In this document: piece after piece, positions 47,918 through 57,712 of the stretch
How the letters are laid out: every line of letters begins with the position of its first letter
How positions within the stretch are numbered: position 1 is the first letter of the stretch
From: Pseudomonas sp. PICF141
Lineage (GTDB): Bacteria; Pseudomonadota; Gammaproteobacteria; Pseudomonadales; Pseudomonadaceae
Assembly: GCF_002286815.1 (NCBI RefSeq)
Contig: NZ_MUNM01000019.1
Span: forward strand, 1 to 64,000
Length of the DNA stretch: 64,000 bases
Direction of reading: 5' to 3'
Made by a program: the position numbers and the translations under genes
The notes under the pieces: generated by a model
The model's database searches: none
What the model saw: only the letters and a program-made list of their open reading frames with translations
Told to the model about the DNA's origin: nothing

Positions 47918-48239
47918 GAGAGTTTCCGTACTGCGGATGGGTGCGCACAGGCAGGTCGGCCAATGTGCCATTTTTCGGTGCGGTTGCGCCATCCCCTTAG
48001 CCTGCTAACGACCTTAACAAAAAGTGATAGCGCAACGCCATGGTCTGAATCTTGCCTTGTTCATTCGCTTCAACGCGGCCCCTTACAAAGGGGACCGAGA
48101 ATGGGAAGTTTCGCTACAGAGTCGGCCTACAGAGCGGACCAAGGGTGAACTTTCGAGGCCTTTTAGAAGGGCACCAGTCGCGGTCGCAACGACCCCGACG
48201 CACGCCAATGGTGCGTGGTGTCCAGAGGAGTCATGGGGC

Positions 48240-50297
48240 ATGCAGGCTTTTTTATCACCGGGGATCGGACTGCTGGGGCGGTTCGGCTTCGCGCGCAAAT
48301 TTCAGCTGCTGTTTCTGCTGTTTATTTTGCCGCTGGCGGGCAGCTTGTGGATGATCGGCCAAGACTATCGTGACAAATTGAACCTGATCTCCGGCGAACG
48401 CGCCGGGGTTCGTCAATTGCTCGCCCTGGATGCGCTCGACAACCTGCTCGCCGCCCAGCGTGATCGTGCCGCTCGTTGGCGCGCCACCGAAACCAATCGC
48501 CAACCGACACCCGCAACCATCGCGGCCATGGCAGCGTTCGACGCGGTTCAGCCGGCTGTTGCTCAAGCCACCACGGACTTGGGCAATGCCCTGAAAACCG
48601 AAGGCGCAGAAGGTCAAACCCTCACCCGCTATCAGGCTCTGCAATCGGCCCTCACCGGCCTGGACTCGAAAAGCCTGAGCGGCGTCGGTTGGTGGCCAGA
48701 CGGTTATGATCGCTTCACCCATGCCTTGGGTGCTCTGCAAGCCTTGCGCGAACAAATCGCCATGGACACTCGCCTGACCCTCGCTCCGTGGCTGGAAACC
48801 TGGTTGCTGACGCAGATTTCCACGCAACACGCACCGGACCTGATCGAACGGGTCGGTCGTCTCGCCGCAGTCGGTCAAGCCTCAGTGGTGTCCGGGCAAT
48901 TCACCCTGCAAAGCCGCTTGCAACTGCGGGACTTGCGCAGTCGCATCGGCGATGCGCGGGAGCAGCTTGTTAAAACCGCAGGCCTGCTGGAAACACGCCT
49001 GCCCAGCGCCCTGCAAACCTGGGCCGGGCAATACCACGACAGCCTCAAGCACCTGGACGCCGGTTTGAAAGTGCTGGACGAGGGCGTATTCGGCGGCAGC
49101 ATCAACCTCAAGCCGGAAGACTTTGAACGCAGTCTCGACGCCCTTCTTGGCGATCTCGCCAAGTTGCGTCAGCAATCGTTGGTTTCCCTGGATCAACGGC
49201 TGGATCATTACCACGGCTCGGCCATTCGCCAGTTCATTTTGGTGGCGATAATTTTTGGCTGCCTGCTACTGGCCGCGCTGTACCTGTTTATCTGCTTACA
49301 GGCCTCGATCCGTCATAGCGCCAGTGGCATCACGCTCCTGGCCGAAGCATTGCGTGACGGCAACCTGAGCGTGCAAGTGCCGGTGCAAGGCCGCGACGAA
49401 CTGGCGGCGATCAGCACCGCCTTAAATGTCGCCGTGGTGCAACTGCGTAACAGCTTGCTGGGGGTCGATCACGAAACCCTGCAACTGAGCAACGCGGTGC
49501 GCACGCTCAACGATCACTCCAGCGGCGCTCTGGGCGAAGTCGAGGCTCAGCAGTCGCAGATCAGCCAGATCGCCGCTGCGGCCACGCAATTGGCGGCGAC
49601 CTCCCAAGGGGTCGCCCAGAGTTGCGAACAGGCCTCAGGCAGCGCTCAGCACACTCAGCGCATCGCCGCCGACAGCAGCCGTGACAGCCAACGCACGACC
49701 GCGAGTATTCAGCAGCTCAATCAGCGTTTGAACGACACGGCGGCAGCGCTGGGCCGGGTCAGCGAGCAAGGACAGCAAATTCAATTGGTGGTCGATACCA
49801 TTCGCGGCGTCGCCGAGCAGACCAACCTGCTGGCCCTGAACGCTGCCATCGAGGCTGCACGGGCCGGCGAACAAGGTCGTGGTTTTGCCGTAGTGGCCGA
49901 TGAAGTGCGCAGCCTGTCGCAACGCACCCAGTCCTCCACCGCGCAAATCGCCGGTACCGTCGACAGCTTGCGCAGCACTGTCAACGAAGCGGTAAGCCTG
50001 ATGGAAGCCGCCTGCGGCCAGGCACAATCGGATGCGCAAGCCGTCACCGGTCTCGGCGAGCGCCTGGGGGAAATCGCCAGCGCGGTGCAGAGTGTCACCG
50101 ACACCCTGGCGCAAATCGCCACCGCTGTCGAAGAACAAGCGAGCACCGCCGATGAAGTCAGCGCAAACATCCAGCAAGTCGATCAGGCGGCGGTACGCTT
50201 GCTTGAAGGCGCACGGGCGGTGAACCTCGCGGCAGACACCTTGAGCCAAGGCAGTAAGGCCCTGAGTGCCAATACCGGCAGATTTCAGCTCGGTTGA
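48240..50297 (+). CDS. methyl-accepting chemotaxis protein
   Basis: A 685-residue transmembrane chemoreceptor. TM1 is at about residues 20-38 and TM2 at about 330-350, so the periplasmic ligand domain is nearly 290 residues, all helical. A HAMP domain follows, then the methylation helices and the highly conserved hairpin tip ([34 protein letters not shown]) near residue 525. The ATG at 48240 has AGGAG upstream. The long helical sensor resembles helical-bimodular or nitrate-type sensors; the ligand is unknown. Confidence 0.92.
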   Translation: MQAFLSPGIGLLGRFGFARKFQLLFLLFILPLAGSLWMIGQDYRDKLNLISGERAGVRQLLALDALDNLLAAQRDRAARWRATETNRQPTPATIAAMAAFDAVQPAVAQATTDLGNALKTEGAEGQTLTRYQALQSALTGLDSKSLSGVGWWPDGYDRFTHALGALQALREQIAMDTRLTLAPWLETWLLTQISTQHAPDLIERVGRLAAVGQASVVSGQFTLQSRLQLRDLRSRIGDAREQLVKTAGLLETRLPSALQTWAGQYHDSLKHLDAGLKVLDEGVFGGSINLKPEDFERSLDALLGDLAKLRQQSLVSLDQRLDHYHGSAIRQFILVAIIFGCLLLAALYLFICLQASIRHSASGITLLAEALRDGNLSVQVPVQGRDELAAISTALNVAVVQLRNSLLGVDHETLQLSNAVRTLNDHSSGALGEVEAQQSQISQIAAAATQLAATSQGVAQSCEQASGSAQHTQRIAADSSRDSQRTTASIQQLNQRLNDTAAALGRVSEQGQQIQLVVDTIRGVAEQTNLLALNAAIEAARAGEQGRGFAVVADEVRSLSQRTQSSTAQIAGTVDSLRSTVNEAVSLMEAACGQAQSDAQAVTGLGERLGEIASAVQSVTDTLAQIATAVEEQASTADEVSANIQQVDQAAVRLLEGARAVNLAADTLSQGSKALSANTGRFQLG

Positions 50298-50372
50298 CGC
50301 CCTTCGCCGCCCGATTTTTCGGGCCTGCGGGATAAGCGGTTGAAAGTGTGGAGAAATATTTTAGATTTACGC

Positions 50373-50401
50373 TTGACGCATCTTCGTTCCAGGTGAATAA
50401 T
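50373..50401 (+). promoter_or_regulatory. tRNA-Met promoter
   Basis: TTGACG (50373-50378), a 17-base spacer and AATAAT (50396-50401), 11 bases before the tRNA. Confidence 0.75.
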
Positions 50402-50412
50402 GCGCGCCACTT

Positions 50413-50489
50413 GGCTACATAGCTCAGTTGGTTAGAGCATAGCATTCATAATGCTGGGGTCCGGGGTTCAAGTCCCTGTGTAGCCACCA
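50413..50489 (+). tRNA. tRNA-Met (CAT), elongator type
   Basis: 77 bases with encoded CCA. The acceptor arm GGCTACA pairs with TGTAGCC. The anticodon arm AGCAT-TCATAAT-GCT gives anticodon CAT, and the T arm contains GGTTCAAGTCC. The sequence matches elongator tRNA-Met. It marks the right end of the accessory segment that begins after ychF; in P. aeruginosa, as I recall, a tRNA-Met lies close to ychF. A terminator follows. Confidence 0.95.
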
Positions 50490-50495
50490 AGTACT

Positions 50496-50528
50496 AAAAA
50501 CGGCTTACCGAAAGGTAGGCCGTTTTTT
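50496..50528 (+). terminator. intrinsic terminator of tRNA-Met
   Basis: CGGCTTACC pairs with GGTAGGCCG (one wobble), flanked by five A and seven T. Confidence 0.85.
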
Positions 50529-50639
50529 TATGCCTCGAGAAAAGTGGCATCGCTTCAAGACGATGGGCCTGATTTGCGTACCGCTCCCCCGGCCGATAAA
50601 GTCCCCGGATCTTTTTATCCCATGGATGGAGTGCCCCGC

Positions 50640-52484
50640 GTGTTCTCAGCCTTCCACTTGAGTCGCTATCGCCTGTCAGCCTTTTCGTTGATTGCCACCG
50701 CTTTAACCCTCGCCGCGTGTAATACCCTGCCCTCTTCACCGCCAGTCTCTACGCTGCCAGTCGCGCCGGAAATCGCTTCCGGGTATCGCACCGATCTGCA
50801 GACCCGGTATGCCTCGAAACACATGGCCGCAGCCGCCAACCCGCTGGCCGCCGAAGCCGGGCGTAAGATGCTGCGTGAGGGCGGTTCGGCGATTGATGCG
50901 GCCATTGCCATGCAAGCGGTGTTGACGCTGGTCGAACCGCAATCATCGGGCATCGGCGGGGGCGCCTTGATTGTGCTGTGGGATGGCAAGGCTGTACGCA
51001 CCTATGACGGGCGCGAAACCGCTCCGGCCGGTGCCACCGAGAAACTGTTCCTGCAAGCCGACGGCAAACCGATGCCGTTCACGCAGGCACAGATCGGCGG
51101 ACGCTCGGTGGGAACGCCGGGTGTATTGCGGGCGCTGGAGCTGGCCCATCAAAAGCACGGTCGCCTGCCGTGGGCGAAGTTGTTCGAGCCGGCCATCGAA
51201 CTGGCGGAACAAGGCTTCACCATTTCGCCACGCCTGCATCAGCTGGTCGCGGCAGACGCGTTCATACAACGCTCCCCAGACATGGCCGCCTACTTTCTGA
51301 ATGCCGACGGCAGCCCGAAAGCCATCGGTACAGCGCTGAAAAACCCGGCACTGGCCGCCGTGTTCAAGCGCATCGCCAAGGAAGGGCCCGATGCCCTGTA
51401 CAAAGGGCCCATCGCAAACGAGATCATCGCCAAGGTTCAGGGCCACGCCAACCCCGGCAGCTTGTCGCTGAGCGACCTCCAAGGCTACAAGGCCAAGGAA
51501 CGCGCGCCGTTATGCACTGACTACAAACGCTGGCAGGTTTGCGGCATGCCGCCACCGTCGTCGGGCGGGATCGCCGTGGCGCAAATTCTCGGCACCTTGC
51601 AGGCGCTGGAATCCCGCGACCCGCGTTTTGCCCTGGCCCCCCTCAAACCGCTCAAGACCAGCAAACCGGCAGGCATCGAACCTGCCCCGGAAGCTGTGCA
51701 CCTGATCGCCGAAGCCGAGCGTCTGGCTTACGCCGACCGAGCGCAGTATGTCGCCGACGCCGACTTCGTACCCGTGCCGGTAAAAGGTCTGATCGACCCG
51801 ACTTATCTGACCCGCCGCGCCGCCTTGATTGGCGACCGCAGCATGGGCCTGGCCAAACCCGGTACCCCGCCGGGCATTCGCGTTGCCTATGCGCCAGACC
51901 GCTCGCCACTGCGCATCTCCACCTCGCAAGTGGTGGCGGTCGATGATTCTGGCGGCGCCGTGTCCATGACCACCACCGTCGAAGCAGCATTTGGCTCGCA
52001 CCTGATGGTCCAGGGTTTCCTGCTCAACAACCAGATGACCGACTTCTCGTTCATACCCGAAGAAAACGGGCAAAAAGTCGCCAACCGGGTCGAACCGGGT
52101 AAACGCCCACGCTCGTCCATGGCGCCCACGCTGATCTTTGACCGCCAGAACGGCGAGTTCCTGGCCACCGTCGGCTCCCCCGGCGGCTCGCAGATCATTG
52201 AATACGTGGCCAAATCCACCATCGGCCTGCTCGACTGGAACCTCGACCCGCAAGCGGCCATCAGCCTGCCCAATTTCGGCAGCCGCAACGGCCCGACCGA
52301 ACTGGAACGGGAGCAGTTCAGCGAACAGCTGATTCAGGCACTGAAGGACAAAGGGCACAACGTGAACGAGATCGACATGACCAGCGGGACTCAGGCGATT
52401 GTTCGGGTCAGGGATGCGCAAGGGAAAGCGGCGTTGGCCGGCGGGGCCGATCCACGACGTGAGGGAGAAGCGTTGGGGGATTGA
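50640..52484 (+). CDS. ggt: gamma-glutamyltransferase (lipoprotein)
   Basis: A 614-residue Ntn hydrolase that cleaves and transfers the gamma-glutamyl group of glutathione and related peptides. The GTG at 50640 is placed 8 bases after GGAG; an ATG at 50622 is the alternative. Either way a signal peptide with lipobox LAAC (Cys27) follows, so it is probably anchored in the envelope. The maturation site is present: GGAVSMTTTVEAAFGS, with a Thr as the new N-terminal nucleophile of the small subunit. The GSPGGSQIIEYV motif that builds the active site is intact. Confidence 0.92.
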   Translation: MFSAFHLSRYRLSAFSLIATALTLAACNTLPSSPPVSTLPVAPEIASGYRTDLQTRYASKHMAAAANPLAAEAGRKMLREGGSAIDAAIAMQAVLTLVEPQSSGIGGGALIVLWDGKAVRTYDGRETAPAGATEKLFLQADGKPMPFTQAQIGGRSVGTPGVLRALELAHQKHGRLPWAKLFEPAIELAEQGFTISPRLHQLVAADAFIQRSPDMAAYFLNADGSPKAIGTALKNPALAAVFKRIAKEGPDALYKGPIANEIIAKVQGHANPGSLSLSDLQGYKAKERAPLCTDYKRWQVCGMPPPSSGGIAVAQILGTLQALESRDPRFALAPLKPLKTSKPAGIEPAPEAVHLIAEAERLAYADRAQYVADADFVPVPVKGLIDPTYLTRRAALIGDRSMGLAKPGTPPGIRVAYAPDRSPLRISTSQVVAVDDSGGAVSMTTTVEAAFGSHLMVQGFLLNNQMTDFSFIPEENGQKVANRVEPGKRPRSSMAPTLIFDRQNGEFLATVGSPGGSQIIEYVAKSTIGLLDWNLDPQAAISLPNFGSRNGPTELEREQFSEQLIQALKDKGHNVNEIDMTSGTQAIVRVRDAQGKAALAGGADPRREGEALGD

Positions 52485-52501
52485 GTCGTACGCAGGAACA
52501 A

Positions 52502-52533
52502 GAAAAGGCTTACCGGGAGGTAGGCTTTTTTTA
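52502..52533 (+). terminator. intrinsic terminator of ggt
   Basis: AAAAGGCTTACC pairs with GGTAGGCTTTTT, followed by T-rich sequence. It resembles the stem of the tRNA-Met terminator. Confidence 0.8.
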
Positions 52534-52754
52534 TTGGTGAAGAATCCTGATCAAGTCTCTCGCGTAGCCTTTTCCTACCCTCAAACTGCTATCCCTTGGA
52601 TAGAGTGTGGAAACCATTTTTATCTCGTCTGCTCATCCACCTCATCAGATCAGCTATCGGGAGTGCCTGATTACAGGAGGCGAATTTACTCCCCACATGT
52701 CGGCTACTTCGCCACAAACTTGCACAAGTCCCACCGCGGGACTAGGATCACACC

Positions 52755-53057
52755 ATGAGAATTATCGCCATCAGTCATCTGAAAAATTTTTGGGAGAAAT
52801 ACCCGGACTCAGAACAACCTTTCCTGGCCTGGATTGACGAAGCGAGGAAAGCGGACTGGAAGACGCCTGCTGACATCAAGGCGCACTTTGCCACCGCCAG
52901 CATTCTCAAAAGCCGCAGAGTCGTGTTTAACATCAAGGGCAATGACTTTCGGCTAATAGTCGCGGTGGCCTATCGTTTCGGCGCCGTATACATAAAATTT
53001 GTCGGCACCCACAAGCAATACGATGGGATCGACGCTGATGCCATCGAAATGGAATAA
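52755..53057 (+). CDS. higB: HigB-type mRNA endonuclease toxin
   Basis: A 100-residue RelE-fold toxin that cleaves translated mRNA. The family's segments WEKYPDSEQPFLAWIDEARKA and RVVFNIKGNDFRLIVAVAY are present, and the C-terminal VGTHKQYDGID motif carries the typical active-site His. It is four bases upstream of the antitoxin gene, so the two are an operon with the toxin first, as is usual for higBA. The position before the carbonic anhydrase region resembles higA of P. aeruginosa (PA4674). Confidence 0.9.
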   Translation: MRIIAISHLKNFWEKYPDSEQPFLAWIDEARKADWKTPADIKAHFATASILKSRRVVFNIKGNDFRLIVAVAYRFGAVYIKFVGTHKQYDGIDADAIEME

Positions 53058-53060
53058 CCC

Positions 53061-53432
53061 ATGAACATTCATCCGATTCACACTGACGCGGACTACCGTG
53101 CAGCCCTCAAAAGCATATCTGCACTATTCAACAATGAGCCTGAGCCGGGTACCCCCGAAGGCGATTACTTCGAGATCATGATTACCCTCATCGAGGCCTA
53201 TGAATCGAAGCAGTTTCCTGTCGATCTGCCCACACCGATCGACGCTATCAAATTTCGCATGGAGCAGTCCGGTCTGTCAGCGGCTGATCTGGCACCTGCC
53301 ATTGGCCGGACAAACCGGGTTTATGAAGTGCTCAACGGTAAGCGTGCGTTGACGCTTCCGATGATCTGGAAGCTTCATGATCTATTTGGGATACCGGCCG
53401 AAAGCCTGATCAAACCAGTGAAGCAGGCCTGA
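53061..53432 (+). CDS. higA: HigA-type antitoxin
   Basis: A 123-residue antitoxin. The C-terminal Xre-type helix-turn-helix lies at about residues 65-115 (MEQSGLSAADLAPAIGRTNRVYEVLNGKRAL), and the N-terminal part is acidic and would bind the toxin. It should repress its own operon. Antitoxin genes following the toxin are characteristic of higBA. Confidence 0.9.
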   Translation: MNIHPIHTDADYRAALKSISALFNNEPEPGTPEGDYFEIMITLIEAYESKQFPVDLPTPIDAIKFRMEQSGLSAADLAPAIGRTNRVYEVLNGKRALTLPMIWKLHDLFGIPAESLIKPVKQA

Positions 53433-53467
53433 TTTTTTTTAGGGCTACCGACACCGGATTCAGGACA

Positions 53468-54784
53468 TCAACTCGATAACTGATTGGCAAACTGCCCAAC
53501 CGCGTTCACCACTTTCTGCGCCCCGTCCTGGATTTCGACGATCACTGTGCCCGCCTCCGCTGCCAGCGCCAGCCCCTGTTCGGCCTGGAGCCTGCCATCG
53601 GTCATCAGGGCCACGGCATTGCGCGCCATGTCCTGGTTCTGGCGCACAACGCCGACAATTTCGTCGGTTGCCTGGCTGGTTCGCGAGGCCAGTTGCCGGA
53701 CTTCATCAGCCACCACGGCAAAACCTCGGCCCTGCTCACCGGCGCGAGCCGCTTCGATGGCCGCGTTGAGCGCCAGCAGGTTGGTTTGTTCGGCGATACC
53801 ACTGATGGTTTTGACGATGGTGCCGATCACCAATGATTGCTCGTTCAGCGCCTCGATGCCTTCGCCAGCGGTTTGCATGTGTTTGGCCAAGTCACGCATG
53901 ACGTCCACCGCTTGAGTCACTACGGTGGTACCGCGTTGGGCGCTGCTGTCGGTTTGCAACGAGGTGCTGTAGGCGATGTTGGCCGCTTCGGCGACGGCCT
54001 GCTCCTGATTGACCTGGTCGGTTATCACCGTCGCGAACTTGACCACTTTGTAGAGCTTGTTGTTGGCATCGACCACCGGGTTGTAGGACGCCTCCAGCCA
54101 GACCACGCGACCGTGGCTATCGATACGCTTGAAACGATCGGCCACAAATTCGCCGGCGTTCAAGCGGCGCCAGAAGTTTTGATACTCGGCGCTGTTGTAT
54201 TCCTCAGGCTCACAGAAAATGCGGTGATGCTTGCCTTGGACCTGCGCCAGACTGTAACCCATGCCAGTGAGAAACCGCTCGTTGGCCATCAGCACGTTGC
54301 CATTGAGGTCGAACTCGATGACCGCCGTCGAGCGCACTAGCGCGCCGATCAGATTCTCATGTTCACGAGACGCTTCGATGGTGCGGGTCAGGTCGCTGGA
54401 ATAAATCGAGAAATTTTTGATCCGGCCGTCCGCGGAGCGCACCGGCTGCATGATCGACCGCAGCCAGGCTTCGGCACCAGTGCCCCGTAATAAACGAACC
54501 GTGCCGGCAAAATGCTCGCCACGGGTCAGCGCAGTCTTGAAGCGGCGGTGGAACTCGTCCGATTTCACATGAGCCGGGACGATGTCTTCGAGGTGCCGGC
54601 CGATCAGTTCGTTGCCCTTGTAGAGCATTTCACCCATGAAGTTCTGGTTGGCCGATTGAATCCTGCCATCGGAATCAAGAGTCAGGACCAGCATTTCACT
54701 GTCCAGGCTCTCCTTGACTTGCTGAAGGCTGGAGAGTTCTTCGCGAAGAGCCGACAGCTCCTGCTTCAAGCGTTTGTTGAACAT
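53468..54784 (-). CDS. soluble BdlA-like PAS-PAS chemoreceptor-type protein
   Basis: A 438-residue protein without membrane segments. A coiled-coil start is followed by two PAS domains (about residues 20-135 and 145-260) and an MCP signalling hairpin (tip [34 protein letters not shown] near residue 345). The layout is that of BdlA/Aer2-like cytoplasmic receptors, which sense redox or small ligands and can affect biofilm dispersal. The ATG at 54784 is chosen, as the upstream extension is not PAS-like. It is monocistronic. Confidence 0.88.
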   Translation of the reverse strand: MFNKRLKQELSALREELSSLQQVKESLDSEMLVLTLDSDGRIQSANQNFMGEMLYKGNELIGRHLEDIVPAHVKSDEFHRRFKTALTRGEHFAGTVRLLRGTGAEAWLRSIMQPVRSADGRIKNFSIYSSDLTRTIEASREHENLIGALVRSTAVIEFDLNGNVLMANERFLTGMGYSLAQVQGKHHRIFCEPEEYNSAEYQNFWRRLNAGEFVADRFKRIDSHGRVVWLEASYNPVVDANNKLYKVVKFATVITDQVNQEQAVAEAANIAYSTSLQTDSSAQRGTTVVTQAVDVMRDLAKHMQTAGEGIEALNEQSLVIGTIVKTISGIAEQTNLLALNAAIEAARAGEQGRGFAVVADEVRQLASRTSQATDEIVGVVRQNQDMARNAVALMTDGRLQAEQGLALAAEAGTVIVEIQDGAQKVVNAVGQFANQLSS

Positions 54785-55007
54785 GGGAAGCACCGATGGA
54801 CAGAGATAAAAAGCTGCATACAGCCTAGCCATCGGCCTTGGAGATATTTTCTGAAGAGTGTTTCAGGGTTGTCCTACAAAAATAGTCGCGAGGTATCGGG
54901 ATCAATGAAGCGGTGATCTTTCACATGAGTACTGGACCGTTCGACACAACTAGTTTCAGTATGTAGCCGCCCCGCCTCCGAGGGCTCACGCTGAAAAGGA
55001 TCTGAGC

Positions 55008-56180
55008 ATGTTAAAACTTACAGGACTCACCCTGGCCGCACTGACCCTGAGTGCCGCCGCTCACGCCGATGTCGATCTGAATCTGGGCAGCACTGAGCGT
55101 GTTACCCGATTGTTCGCCTACCCCAACAACTGCAATGTCATCTGCTATCGCAACTGGACACTGGAACAGACCGTCGAGCACTACCTGACCCAAAGCGTAC
55201 AACGCGATGGCTACAACACCGCAAAAGTAGTGGTCAAAACCGACAACAACCAACTCTACGCCGCTATCAGCGGTGTGCCCGAAGGTTATGAAAAGCCACT
55301 GACCGCGTTGCTCAATGCCGGAGATCTGGCTTACAACGGCGCCAGTAAATTGAGTGCCGATGGCAAATGGACCTATAACTGGTACTTGTTCCTGCCGCTG
55401 GGCATGGCGCTGGAAAATCGCAAAAGCATCGAACTGCTGCACTTCCCCCCGGATTATTCGCTGACCCAAGCCCAGGACTACCTGGAATCCAAGACCACCG
55501 ACCGTTGGGCCACGCTGCTGACAGCCAACGGCATCCCCGCCGACCAGACACCGGGCTATCAGACCATCATCGACATCGCGCCGATTGCCGCGCCATCCAG
55601 CGCCGGTAAGGACCTCGAAGGCGTTTATGGCTACTTCAACGATTACCAGACCACCATGGTCAAGGAAGTCAGCCAGAACGCCAGCGGCGCTGTATTGCCG
55701 ATGGTCGCCTTTGGCGCCCCCGTACGTAACTGGATCAAACAACAATATGGGCCGACCGTAGACGTGCTGGGCCTGGCAACCATCATCCCAAGCAAGGGTG
55801 TAGCGGTACCGGTACTGGGTTCCAATCACCCGAGCTACATCTGGTATGCCGCCGACCCAGAGGCTTATAGCGGCGACGATGCACAGGCCAAAGCCGATGC
55901 CGCGGGGCTGAAAGTCATGGGGCAGGATTTGAGCGCCGCGTGCTGGCAGGCTGGAATGGGCAGCAAGCCGGGTACTGACCCTGACGTTCAGCTGAAAAGC
56001 TGTACTCAGACCTGGCAAGTGACCCAGAAAGAAAAAACCTGCGAACTATTCTACACCTCAATCCGCAACCTGACGCCTGAACAGGCCGTGGCGAAATGCA
56101 CAACAACGGCCGTCAAATCCCAGCTGAAACAGCTGAAGAGCCCGTCTCTTGCGACCTCCGCCCCTGCCCCACACTTGTAA
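55008..56180 (+). CDS. exported protein of unknown function
   Basis: A 390-residue protein with a signal peptide ending near ALTLSAAAHA (residue 20). The mature domain begins with a repeated cysteine and aromatic segment (FAYPNNCNVICYRNWTLEQT) and contains eight or so cysteines, including the pairs NCNVIC, ACWQ and CTQTWQ, which suits disulfide-rich periplasmic or secreted proteins. I do not recognise the family. No related genes are next to it; a terminator follows. Confidence 0.7.
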   Translation: MLKLTGLTLAALTLSAAAHADVDLNLGSTERVTRLFAYPNNCNVICYRNWTLEQTVEHYLTQSVQRDGYNTAKVVVKTDNNQLYAAISGVPEGYEKPLTALLNAGDLAYNGASKLSADGKWTYNWYLFLPLGMALENRKSIELLHFPPDYSLTQAQDYLESKTTDRWATLLTANGIPADQTPGYQTIIDIAPIAAPSSAGKDLEGVYGYFNDYQTTMVKEVSQNASGAVLPMVAFGAPVRNWIKQQYGPTVDVLGLATIIPSKGVAVPVLGSNHPSYIWYAADPEAYSGDDAQAKADAAGLKVMGQDLSAACWQAGMGSKPGTDPDVQLKSCTQTWQVTQKEKTCELFYTSIRNLTPEQAVAKCTTTAVKSQLKQLKSPSLATSAPAPHL

Positions 56181-56192
56181 ACGAAGAAAGTC

Positions 56193-56236
56193 CTCCCCGC
56201 GTGAGCCATGGCTGACGCGGGGAAGAGCCTTTTTCG
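56193..56236 (+). terminator. intrinsic terminator
   Basis: TCCCCGCGT and ACGCGGGGA form a 9-bp stem around an 11-base loop that contains the palindrome GCCATGGC, followed by a TTTTT tract a few bases on. Confidence 0.7.
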
Positions 56237-56360
56237 CTGTCATATCTGACAGTAGACCGTTTGTTTCATTTGCGAGAGGCTTGGAGCGTACCCAATGTGC
56301 TGCAGGGCTGACAGGATGTCAGTAGACAGCGGTCGTAGCACTCGACTGACAAGGATTGTT

Positions 56361-56885
56361 ATGAGAACCCATGCAGAACAGGCAATACCCCCACCGCCAT
56401 CAAATGGCATCTATCCGTTTGTAGAGTTGCCCCTTCGCCTTGGATTCCCCTCCAAAGATGACTTTGAAATCATCTGCAACGCCCAGGGATCAGCAATAGC
56501 TGTCATGGCCTTGCGCGAATTCCCCCGCATCAGCCGAATCTGCAGGGTTTCTGGACATCTGTTGCCCTATCGCTGCCGACACACCCGTCAGATGGCACCA
56601 GGGATCCACGTTTACGATCCGCGTTTTTGCGGTCTACTGAGCCATTCCTGCGACCCCAACGTCTTTCTCGACATGAGCGAACTGTGGATATGGGCCCTCA
56701 AGGACATCAAAAAAGGTGACCGGCTGACGATGGATTTCGCCGCGACAGAAGACAAGCTGCTGCGGCAGTTCGCCTGCCGCTGCGGTTGTCCGTGCTGCCG
56801 TGGCTGGATCATCGGTTATGACGAGTCGCCGAATGCCAATGGCGAACAGTTTTTCCAACACTGGCGTCGACGAAGCGTCATCTGA
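56361..56885 (+). CDS. SET-domain protein
   Basis: A 174-residue protein with a short SET fold. The S-adenosylmethionine motif reads LSHSCDPNVFL (residues near 92-103), where SET proteins usually have NHSC. The WALKDIKKGDRLTMDF segment follows. The C-terminal CRCGCPCC stretch resembles a post-SET zinc motif. The catalytic Tyr position ends in DF, not DY, so methyltransferase activity is uncertain. The ATG at 56361 is favoured. The target protein is unknown. Confidence 0.75.
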   Translation: MRTHAEQAIPPPPSNGIYPFVELPLRLGFPSKDDFEIICNAQGSAIAVMALREFPRISRICRVSGHLLPYRCRHTRQMAPGIHVYDPRFCGLLSHSCDPNVFLDMSELWIWALKDIKKGDRLTMDFAATEDKLLRQFACRCGCPCCRGWIIGYDESPNANGEQFFQHWRRRSVI

Positions 56886-56892
56886 GAGGTTT

Positions 56893-57537
56893 TTACAACG
56901 CCTCGACCGGACGCAAACGGTACTGCGCAGGCAACTGTTCGAAACCGCTGATGGTGGCGTTCAGGCTTTTCCAGCGACCATCCTTGATGCCATAGATGCA
57001 TCCATGGACCGATAGTTTCTGACCGCGGTGCCAGGCGTTTTGCACAATGCTGGTATGACCGACGTTGGCCACCTGCTGAATCACATTGAGTTCGCAGAGG
57101 CGGTCGACCCGCTCTTCTTCGGTGGGTAACTTGGCCAGCTCTTCGCGTTTTTCGTAATAAAGGTCACGAATCGAACGCAACCAGCCGTCGATCAAGCCGA
57201 ATTGACGGTCCTGCATCGAGGCGCGCACACCGCCGCAACCGTAGTGGCCGGTGACCAGGATGTGTTTGACTTTGAGTACGTCAACCGCGTACTGAATCAC
57301 CGACAGGCAATTGAGGTCGGTGTGCAGTACAACGTTGGCCACGTTGCGGTGTACAAACAGATCGCCCGGCAGCATGCCGACGATTTCATTGGCCGGCACG
57401 CGGGCATCGGAGCAACCGATCCACAGGTATTCCGGGGTTTGTTGACGGGCCAGCTTAGCGAAGAAATCAGGATCTTCCTGGGTGATCGCGTCGGCCCAGC
57501 GCTCATTGTTATCAATCAGATCTTGTAATTCGTTCAT
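56893..57537 (-). CDS. can: beta-class carbonic anhydrase
   Basis: A 214-residue zinc enzyme that interconverts CO2 and bicarbonate. The zinc ligands are clear: Cys42 and Asp44 in CSDAR, His98 and Cys101 in GHYGCGG. The length and sequence match the Can type. It faces the SET gene convergently with 7 bases between the stops. The same gene follows the higA region in P. aeruginosa as I recall. Confidence 0.95.
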   Translation of the reverse strand: MNELQDLIDNNERWADAITQEDPDFFAKLARQQTPEYLWIGCSDARVPANEIVGMLPGDLFVHRNVANVVLHTDLNCLSVIQYAVDVLKVKHILVTGHYGCGGVRASMQDRQFGLIDGWLRSIRDLYYEKREELAKLPTEEERVDRLCELNVIQQVANVGHTSIVQNAWHRGQKLSVHGCIYGIKDGRWKSLNATISGFEQLPAQYRLRPVEAL

Positions 57538-57712
57538 GCAATGAAGCCTCGATAATGATGCGCTGCTTTGACAGACAACCGTCTATCCGGGTCACGCGCA
57601 AGATGAATATCTCCCATGCTGCAGTTAATGGCTATCCGATGCTTCATGCAGGTGGAATTCTCGCCAGCCCAGCGGGTCAACTGTAGCAAGGCCTACAGTA
57701 TGAGGAAATGCC

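Noticed and set aside
30538..52754. Prophage or integrative element
   Set aside because: No integrase, transposase, phage structural gene or tRNA-end direct repeat was seen.
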